Assembly: GCA_046316495.1 (NCBI GenBank)
Contig: JBKDAM010000117.1
Location: 1 to 22,904, forward strand
Reading direction: 5' to 3'
Origin: M3007 sp046316495
GTDB taxonomy: Bacteria; Bacteroidota; Bacteroidia; Chitinophagales; Saprospiraceae
Length of the DNA stretch: 22,904 bases
Below the pieces are notes generated by a model, which worked only from the letters and a program-made list of their open reading frames with translations, had not been told where the DNA came from and did not search any database. Made by a program: the position numbers and the translations under genes. Positions 13,756 to 19,617 of the stretch are shown in pieces (the first letter of the stretch is position 1; every line of letters starts with the position of its first letter).

Positions 13756-14928
13756 TTATTTATGTGGATCCGAAAAACGTTCATCTTGGAGGAACACATC
13801 ATCGGTCAGGGTATTAAAGAACGCTAATAACGCTTCTTTATCTTCTGGGCTAAACTGCATTTTAATAGGTTGATTTCCTTTTCTTAGCTCTTCGCCCAGG
13901 TTGGGGTGGAACTTTATTCCGGTGCTATAGTGATCGATAACTTCTGATAATGTTTTAAAGCGTCCATCGTGCATATAGGGTGCTGTTAAAGCAATATTTC
14001 GAAGAGTAGGCACTTTAAACACACCTTTTTGGGATGCAAAGCCAGTGATACCACCGACACCTTGATCTGTGGTGGTTTCGTCTAGTCCATTATTTGAGTA
14101 TACTTTCATGGGGCGGCCAAAATTTTGAGAGTGGCAAGTGCCACAGTTGGCCATGTATAGGGCTTTGCCTCGGTTTTCGAGTGCGGAAAGGGTCGGAAAT
14201 TGCTGGTAATAATCAATCCCGAATTGGTTGTTGTTGAAGGCTGCATTGGCTGCTGCATCAAAACGGCTTTGGTAGGACCCCATTGCGTTTACGAAGGAGG
14301 CGAGGGCCTGTGAAATGCGCTGAGCTGTTATTTCTTCATCTCCGAAGGCTTTTTTAAAGAGTGGTTTATAGTAGGCTTGCGCTTCTACCGCTGCTTGAAT
14401 TTCATGGGGCTGCATATTCATTTCTACCGGATTTGCCATTGTCTCCAAGTTTTGTTGGGAGGCAGTGTTGGCGCGGTTGTCCCAGAAGAAGGGTATGGCA
14501 CCGGATCCATTCAAATCAGTACCGTAGTATGCAGCGAAGTTGGCGACGGAGCTCAGGGCGATGGCATTGCGCTGGCCAGCTCTAGATTCGACACCAGGAC
14601 TGACGGCCTGGTTATCAGCGAAGCCAAGCTCTTGTTTGTGGCAACTCGCACAACTTATAGTTTTGTCGCTGGAAAGGTTTTTGTCATAAAACAAGACCCT
14701 ACCTAGGGTTGCCTCTTCTGTACTAATCTCGGGAGCAAAAAGCCCTGTTCCAGAGAGGTGCATAGGTAGTTGTGCCGTGTACTTAGGCGGAAGCGCCGGC
14801 AGGTTTAGGTGTTGTGAAATTAGTTGATACTCTTCGGGGGTGTAGTACACGTAGTCGAACTCCTCCTTGCAGGAGGATGTAAAAAGTAGGATAGCAAAGA
14901 ATCCGGATAAAGCTAAGGGCTTTTTCAT
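13756..14928 (-). CDS. Di-haem cytochrome c peroxidase family lipoprotein
   Basis: A 390-residue protein of the bacterial di-haem peroxidase (CcpA/MauG) family, which reduces hydrogen peroxide with electrons from c-type cytochromes in the periplasm. Two haem c sites are visible: CASCH (93-97) and CGTCH (262-266). Other family marks are NPVEM near 166-170, FKVPTLRNIALTAPYMHDG with the probable axial Met of the second haem, and the TLSEVIDHYSTG segment after it. I chose ATG at 14928 over the in-frame ATG at 14979 because it begins directly with a lipoprotein signal (FAILLFTSSC, lipobox Cys20). An exact -7 element at 14998-15005 and a 24-bp dyad at 15025-15048 lie upstream. MauG-like roles cannot be excluded. 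Confidence 0.93.
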   Translation of the reverse strand: MKKPLALSGFFAILLFTSSCKEEFDYVYYTPEEYQLISQHLNLPALPPKYTAQLPMHLSGTGLFAPEISTEEATLGRVLFYDKNLSSDKTISCASCHKQELGFADNQAVSPGVESRAGQRNAIALSSVANFAAYYGTDLNGSGAIPFFWDNRANTASQQNLETMANPVEMNMQPHEIQAAVEAQAYYKPLFKKAFGDEEITAQRISQALASFVNAMGSYQSRFDAAANAAFNNNQFGIDYYQQFPTLSALENRGKALYMANCGTCHSQNFGRPMKVYSNNGLDETTTDQGVGGITGFASQKGVFKVPTLRNIALTAPYMHDGRFKTLSEVIDHYSTGIKFHPNLGEELRKGNQPIKMQFSPEDKEALLAFFNTLTDDVFLQDERFSDPHK

Positions 14929-14997
14929 AAGCAGCTTGATGTTTGATTGTAAAGAGCGCTTGTTTATGTACAGCAACATTCAAGATTTAAAGGTCAC

Positions 14998-15005
14998 CAA
15001 ACGTA
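14998..15005 (-). promoter_or_regulatory. Candidate -7 element for the cytochrome c peroxidase gene
   Basis: The minus strand reads TACGTTTG, matching TAnnTTTG exactly, about 70 bp upstream of the chosen ATG and 19 bp upstream of the alternative one. Confidence 0.5.
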
Positions 15006-15024
15006 TTAACGACCCTTATCTTTT

Positions 15025-15048
15025 TTGTTAACAGCCAATGATTAACAA
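15025..15048. promoter_or_regulatory. Dyad TTGTTAA-N10-TTAACAA, possible operator
   Basis: Perfect 7-bp inverted repeat with a 10-bp spacer, centred about 45 bp upstream of the predicted start of the peroxidase transcript. Size and position fit an operator for a dimeric regulator. It is AT-rich, so chance occurrence is not negligible. Confidence 0.35.
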
Positions 15049-15184
15049 TTATGACGCAATGTAGGCAACAAAAGCTGCCTAAAGGTTATGCAAATATACT
15101 TGTTTGTTGCTGTAAGGATAATTGCGAATTCAAAATAACATAATTATAACAGGCATTTGGCTCAAATTTGACAACTGGTTTTGT

Positions 15185-15214
15185 GTTTACACCTAGAAAG
15201 ATTTAGGTGTAAAC
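15185..15214 (+). terminator. Hairpin with T tract in the leader region of the protease-upp operon
   Basis: GTTTACACCTA (15185-15195) is perfectly complementary to 15204-15214, with an 8-base loop. The stem is followed by CGATTTTTC, so on the plus strand it resembles an intrinsic terminator or attenuator. No plus-strand gene lies upstream; if transcription starts upstream of it, it would act as a leader attenuator about 120 bp before the protease ATG. Confidence 0.5.
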
Positions 15215-15333
15215 CGATTTTTCAATAACTACAACTCCTCAAGGCCTCAACGCTGGAATTCGAACGGTTCAGAGGGGGCTAATTCCGAACGAATCATCTA
15301 CCTTAGCGAGTGGAAACAAAACGGACAATTTGA

Positions 15334-16416
15334 ATGCAAGATATTATTGAAAAATATCGGGCTGTTATCGTGCAAATAGCCACCCCGTTTAATACAGGCA
15401 CAGGCTTTATTATTAATGATGAGCAGCTTGTTGTGACCAATTTCCATGTAGTGGAAGACTGTCAGGAAGTGGCTGTTGAGGGTCTGCTTCTTGGGCGGCA
15501 GTTAATGCGGGTGGTATATGTTGATAGAAAATACGACTTGGCTTTTCTCTCTTTAGATAAATCACTGCCGTCGTTTCCCGCTGTTCAGTTCAGAGAAAGT
15601 AAGACAGTTCGGGTAAAGGATTCGGTTATTGCTCTCGGACACCCATTTGGCTTACAGTTTTCCGCAAAAACTGGATATATCTCTAATTGTAGGGAAATGA
15701 TTAATGGGGTACCTTACCTTCACATTGATATTGGATTAAATCCTGGTAATTCGGGTGGTCCATTAATTGATGAAGAGGGCTTTGTTGTAGGCATTAACAC
15801 CTTTGTTATGCGCGATAGTGATAGTATGGGTTTCGCTTTGCCTTCGGAATTATTAATTCAGGCAATGCATGCATTCAAGGAGGCGGGCGGAAAAGATGCC
15901 GCTAGATGTACAGGCTGTTCCAACACTGTAACAGAAGCGACTTGTGAGGAAGATAGTTGCACGGTTTGTGGCGCAAAGGTTCAGTTGCCTTCAAAGTCAG
16001 TTATTTACAAGGCGCAAGGTGTTGCTGGTACGGTTGAGCGATTAATTGAGCGATTAGGCTATCTTGCAGCACTAAGTCGTTGTGGCCCCAATGCTTGGGA
16101 AATCAGGAAAGGGAGTGCAAAAATAGCCATAACTTATCACGAAAAATCTGGCTTAATAAGTGCAGATGCGGTTCTTTGTCAGTTGCCGGAGAGACACATT
16201 AAGCGGTTGTACGAGTATTTATTGCGCGAGAATTATTCCAACAATGGAATGACGCTAAGCGTATATGAGCAGGATATTTTACTTTCGCTCTTGATTTATG
16301 ATCGCTATTTAGATGAAGAGACGGGAAGTGTTCTTTTCAATCAATTATTTGAGCGTGCGGACTATTACGATAACGTATTAGTCGAGCAGTTCGATGCACT
16401 TTGGAAAACAGAATAA
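15334..16416 (+). CDS. Trypsin-like serine protease fused to zinc ribbon and YbjN/chaperone-like domain
   Basis: A 360-residue protein without a signal peptide, so probably cytoplasmic. Residues 1-185 form a trypsin-like (S1C/DegP-type) protease domain with an apparent triad of His38 (TNFHVV), Asp68 (KYDLAF) and Ser140 (NPGNSGGPL). There is no PDZ domain. Next is a short four-Cys unit, C-x2-C at 192/195 and C-x2-C at 209/212, typical of a zinc ribbon, with an extra Cys204 between. Residues about 225-360 resemble YbjN/type III secretion chaperone-like alpha/beta domains (strand-rich centre, then ILLSLLIYDRYLDEETGSVL and a terminal helix). Substrate is unknown. It ends three bases before upp, so the two are almost certainly cotranscribed. 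The third-domain assignment is the least certain. Confidence 0.82.
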   Translation: MQDIIEKYRAVIVQIATPFNTGTGFIINDEQLVVTNFHVVEDCQEVAVEGLLLGRQLMRVVYVDRKYDLAFLSLDKSLPSFPAVQFRESKTVRVKDSVIALGHPFGLQFSAKTGYISNCREMINGVPYLHIDIGLNPGNSGGPLIDEEGFVVGINTFVMRDSDSMGFALPSELLIQAMHAFKEAGGKDAARCTGCSNTVTEATCEEDSCTVCGAKVQLPSKSVIYKAQGVAGTVERLIERLGYLAALSRCGPNAWEIRKGSAKIAITYHEKSGLISADAVLCQLPERHIKRLYEYLLRENYSNNGMTLSVYEQDILLSLLIYDRYLDEETGSVLFNQLFERADYYDNVLVEQFDALWKTE

Positions 16417-16419
16417 ATT

Positions 16420-17064
16420 ATGGTAACAAATCTATCATTGCAACCCTCCATCGTAAATCGGTTTCTTGCCGAATTAAGAGATGTAGATATTCAGCAAGAT
16501 CGTATGCGCTTTCGATTAAATGTTGAGCGCATCGGAATGATTATGGCACATGAGATTAGTAAGTCATTGGATTTTGATCCCTTGGAAATAGAAACACAAC
16601 TTGGAGTTGCGACTATGATGATTCCGAGTCAGCAGGTGGTATTAGCAACCATTTTGCGCGCAGGGTTACCGTTTCACCAAGGAATGCTACAAGTGTTTGA
16701 TTCTGCTGAGAGTGCGTTTATTGCTGCTTACAGAAGAGAACATCCGGATGGCTCTATGGAAATCCAATTAGATTATGTTAGTTCTACGGATTTAGAGGAT
16801 AAAGTATTAATTATTTGTGATCCTATGTTGGCGACTGGAAGTTCGATCAATGTAGCCATTCAGCATCTAGTCCGTTTTGGGAAGCCTGAGGCGATCCATG
16901 TGGCTGCTGTAATTGCAAGTGCGCAAGGGGTAGAGGCGGTTCAAGCGGCTAATCCATTAGTACATATATGGGTTGGAGCCATTGACGATGAGCTTACTGC
17001 CAAATCTTACATTGTGCCTGGCCTTGGTGATGCAGGGGATCTAGCCTTTGGCGAGAAACGGTAG
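16420..17064 (+). CDS. upp: Uracil phosphoribosyltransferase
   Basis: A 214-residue pyrimidine salvage enzyme that makes UMP from uracil and PRPP in the cytoplasm. The PRPP-binding loop is LIICDPMLATGSS (about 130-142), and the uracil-recognition segment is YIVPGLGDAGDLAFG near the C-terminus, both diagnostic of Upp. It also has the conserved ATILRAGLPFHQG stretch (about 76-88). Length is normal. It follows the protease fusion gene with a three-base gap and converges on the helical-protein gene, with only four bases between the two stop codons and no visible terminator in the gap. Confidence 0.96.
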   Translation: MVTNLSLQPSIVNRFLAELRDVDIQQDRMRFRLNVERIGMIMAHEISKSLDFDPLEIETQLGVATMMIPSQQVVLATILRAGLPFHQGMLQVFDSAESAFIAAYRREHPDGSMEIQLDYVSSTDLEDKVLIICDPMLATGSSINVAIQHLVRFGKPEAIHVAAVIASAQGVEAVQAANPLVHIWVGAIDDELTAKSYIVPGLGDAGDLAFGEKR

Positions 17065-17068
17065 GTCT

Positions 17069-18496
17069 TTATGAAAGTTCGTCCAACTTATCAATTAGCC
17101 ATTTTTTAGGGGTGTTGTAGGAGGTTGCCATTACCTTGTCTTTTAACTCCTCCAATGCTTTTCGATCCCTTGATCGAATTGTGGTTAGCTTTTTTACTAG
17201 ATTAAGGAAGTTATTGTATTCCTTTTGAAGGTTTTTGGAGATCATCTTGTTCCTTCTCAAATAGATTCGGAAAGAGTCTATAAGGGAGTCCAGGGCTATA
17301 TATTCTCCCTGTTCATAATAGACTCGTAATAGGATTGTCTTTGCACCTAAAGTATAGGTTACATCACTATACTCCACGCTTCTAAGCACTTCAAGTGCTT
17401 TTGTATATTTTTTTTGGTGGGAAAATAAGTTGGCTAGGTTGTAGGCTCGTGCATTATTTCGGATGGATGGTGGTAGGTATTGGGAATAATTTTCAATAAA
17501 GGTTTCTACCCAGTCCAGGGCTCCAGCACGCAATCCTGTTGTGATAATATTTTTATATACTCCCTCTGGAAGTTGTCCGTCTTCAATGAGTACCCCATGA
17601 GTCACCATGTTTTTAAAAATTTCAAAGGCACGATGGTAATATTCGGACTGCCCTTGATTGATTTTTAGTGCACAGTAATTTTGGGCGATGTAGCAGCACT
17701 CCCGGTAGTCATCGGGTGCCAGGACTTCAGCAACACTATCTAGTTGTTCCATTAACTCAACAAAAAGGGTTTCGTTATTGGGCTCGGTAAGAATCTTAAT
17801 TACAAGTTTGTAGATAGCAACCATAGGTATATGGCTTAGCCGCTGTGACTGTATTTGTTCCCAGAATCCAGGTGGCAGAGGTAGCTCCTTGTTGGTGCTT
17901 CTGAATTGTCGATAGGACAGCCATGCCACGTACATTTTTAATTTTTGAGTTATGTAGAAGTTTTCAAGGGCTTCATCTGCTGGAAGCAGCTTGGCCATGT
18001 AATCGGTTACTGCGACTACTCGGTAGGATCGGTTGAAAATATTCCAGTGGTACTGGAAGGAGAAGAGGTAAAAATCAGCGTTTTTAGCTTTAGTTTCTTC
18101 AAGAGATCTTGTGATTTGCCTTTCGACGCCAGCCAGGTGTTTATCTAACCCTGATGTTTCCAAGGCTTTTTGCTCAAACAGCCACTCATCGTGTGGGTTT
18201 TTTGCTCTAAGTTCGAGTGCCCTAAATTGTATGGCGAGTTTAATTAGAGAGGATGTTATACGGCGTAGGTGTGCGTCGTCAAAAGTTCGGCTGGGGAACA
18301 GTTTTTTCCATACCCTTTCCTTCGTTGTCTGTTCGAGTTGGCTGGGAGCTTTTTTTAGTGTTGAAAAGCAAAAGTCAAAAAGGTGAATTACATCCGCATC
18401 GTCGTTAAAATAAGGGGAGACGACTAATTTTCGCAACCTATTAAGCTCTACCTTACTAAAGGTTTGCAATAAAGTGACAAGTTTATCGCTGAGCAC
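17069..18496 (-). CDS. Large alpha-helical (TPR-like) conserved protein of unknown function
   Basis: I cannot assign a function. The 475-residue product has no signal peptide or membrane helix and appears helical throughout, with TPR/HAT-like spacing of aromatic and small residues in the second half (for example NNARAYNLANLFSHQKKYTKALEVLRS). The N-terminus, LLQTFSKVELNRLRKLVVSPYFNDD, looks like the start of a Bacteroidota-restricted conserved family. The start is GTG at 18496, 10 bp after the M23 peptidase stop; there is no better ATG nearby, and the following residues look like a natural N-terminus. The arrangement suggests cotranscription with the peptidase, but a shared role is only inferred. 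Confidence 0.75.
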   Translation of the reverse strand: MLSDKLVTLLQTFSKVELNRLRKLVVSPYFNDDADVIHLFDFCFSTLKKAPSQLEQTTKERVWKKLFPSRTFDDAHLRRITSSLIKLAIQFRALELRAKNPHDEWLFEQKALETSGLDKHLAGVERQITRSLEETKAKNADFYLFSFQYHWNIFNRSYRVVAVTDYMAKLLPADEALENFYITQKLKMYVAWLSYRQFRSTNKELPLPPGFWEQIQSQRLSHIPMVAIYKLVIKILTEPNNETLFVELMEQLDSVAEVLAPDDYRECCYIAQNYCALKINQGQSEYYHRAFEIFKNMVTHGVLIEDGQLPEGVYKNIITTGLRAGALDWVETFIENYSQYLPPSIRNNARAYNLANLFSHQKKYTKALEVLRSVEYSDVTYTLGAKTILLRVYYEQGEYIALDSLIDSFRIYLRRNKMISKNLQKEYNNFLNLVKKLTTIRSRDRKALEELKDKVMATSYNTPKKWLIDKLDELS

Positions 18497-18506
18497 TTCG
18501 GTATGA

Positions 18507-19463
18507 TTATTTAAAGATGATATAGTCAGCTGGGTTTACAGGTCGACCTTTGTACCAAAGTTCAAAGTGTAAATGGGGGCCAGTACTAGATTCTCCTGTA
18601 TTTCCGATGATCGCAATAGCTTCTCCGGACCGAACGATTTCCCCTGTTGTTTTTAGTAGGACGGAGTTGTGTTTATAAAGTGTGACCACATTATTCGGGT
18701 GTTGAATAGCAATGGAATAGCCCGTTTCAACCGTATATCCAGCAAAGATGACGGAACCTGCAGCGGCGGCTTTTATAGCGGTATTTTGTGGTGCTGCGAC
18801 ATCTATTCCGTAATGTTCTTTTTTAAGATCGTAGCCGGCAGTGGGTTCCCCGGATACAGGAGGAATAAAATAGAGTTGTTCTAAGGGTAAATCTCTTGAG
18901 CCAGGAGTGGATACATTGGCATTTGTTGAGTTGTTTGTAACATTTCCAGTTGCTACAGCATTTCGCAAAGCGTCGTCTTCAGGGATTCGTTCGATTAGTT
19001 CGGAGGGGACAGAGTCTGCATTTGAGACATTCTCATCTTCATTTTTTTGATTGGCGACCTCCTCTTTTGTCATTCCGCTGTGGTCGCCAGTGAGGATTTT
19101 GCGAAGATTTTCGGAGTATCGTCTAGTTGCTTCGACTTCGTTTTCGAGCTCTTTGGTTTTAGATAACAGTTCTGCGATTTCTGAGTCACGGTTGAAATCT
19201 CCGTAACCAGGTATATACCTTTTAAGGGGAGTGTAAACAATAAGTAGGGTAATTGCGATGGCTGTGCCAACCATGATTGAACTAACAATGGTGTACACAT
19301 TTAGAGGAGTAAGTTTAAACGACGAAATTTCTTCGAATGTTTCGTCGTTCATAACCACTAGACGGTATTTATCGCGGAGTTTTTCAGTCCACTTGCGATC
19401 GTCTTCCGGATTTTTCCTAAAAAAACCGGCTATTTTTTTAAAAATTGCGAGGTATTTTTGCAT
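18507..19463 (-). CDS. Membrane-anchored M23 family metallopeptidase
   Basis: A 318-residue cell-wall-type endopeptidase or its regulator. An N-terminal cytoplasmic basic segment is followed by one membrane helix (about 54-77), a coiled coil (about 92-125), a low-complexity Asn/Ser/Thr linker (about 140-190), and a C-terminal M23/LytM domain. Zinc-ligand positions are present: His217 and Asp221 in HYGID, and HLHFE (His297, His299), so the domain looks catalytic and should act on peptidoglycan in the periplasm. The start is ATG at 19463, with AAAAAGGA directly before it; the longer frame would begin with TTG at 19508. It is divergent from porW and is followed by the helical-protein gene. Confidence 0.9.
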   Translation of the reverse strand: MQKYLAIFKKIAGFFRKNPEDDRKWTEKLRDKYRLVVMNDETFEEISSFKLTPLNVYTIVSSIMVGTAIAITLLIVYTPLKRYIPGYGDFNRDSEIAELLSKTKELENEVEATRRYSENLRKILTGDHSGMTKEEVANQKNEDENVSNADSVPSELIERIPEDDALRNAVATGNVTNNSTNANVSTPGSRDLPLEQLYFIPPVSGEPTAGYDLKKEHYGIDVAAPQNTAIKAAAAGSVIFAGYTVETGYSIAIQHPNNVVTLYKHNSVLLKTTGEIVRSGEAIAIIGNTGESSTGPHLHFELWYKGRPVNPADYIIFK

Positions 19464-19617
19464 TCCTTTTTGTTGTGTCTGCAAATTTCGTTTAAAAAAA
19501 AGAAACAAACCCGTTTTTTGTAAAAATTAGCCATTAAGGGCAACCCAAACCGGGTATTTTACACCAATAATTTGTTGGAATTGGCCAAAATTCTTGTTGT
19601 CGATTCACCTTAGAGTT

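Larger units (their letters stand above)
14980..15333. other. Divergent intergenic region between peroxidase and protease-upp genes
   Basis: No gene is supported here. It holds the peroxidase -7 element, the TTGTTAA-N10-TTAACAA dyad at 15025-15048, and a perfect hairpin with terminator-like tail at 15185-15214. Between about 15255 and 15300 are near-repeated AATTCGAAC/AATTCCGAAC words. I could not find a convincing TAnnTTTG for the plus-strand operon. Confidence 0.55.

Noticed and set aside
14929..14979. Longer N-terminus for the cytochrome c peroxidase
   Set aside because: ATG 14928 starts directly with a lipoprotein signal peptide; the 17-residue extension would bury it. It is not fully excluded because a promoter element lies just upstream of 14979.
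19464..19508. TTG start for the M23 peptidase
   Set aside because: ATG 19463 has an AGGA-type sequence directly before it and gives a typical N-terminus.
19594..19617. TTG start for PorW
   Set aside because: ATG 19618 starts directly with the lipoprotein signal sequence.
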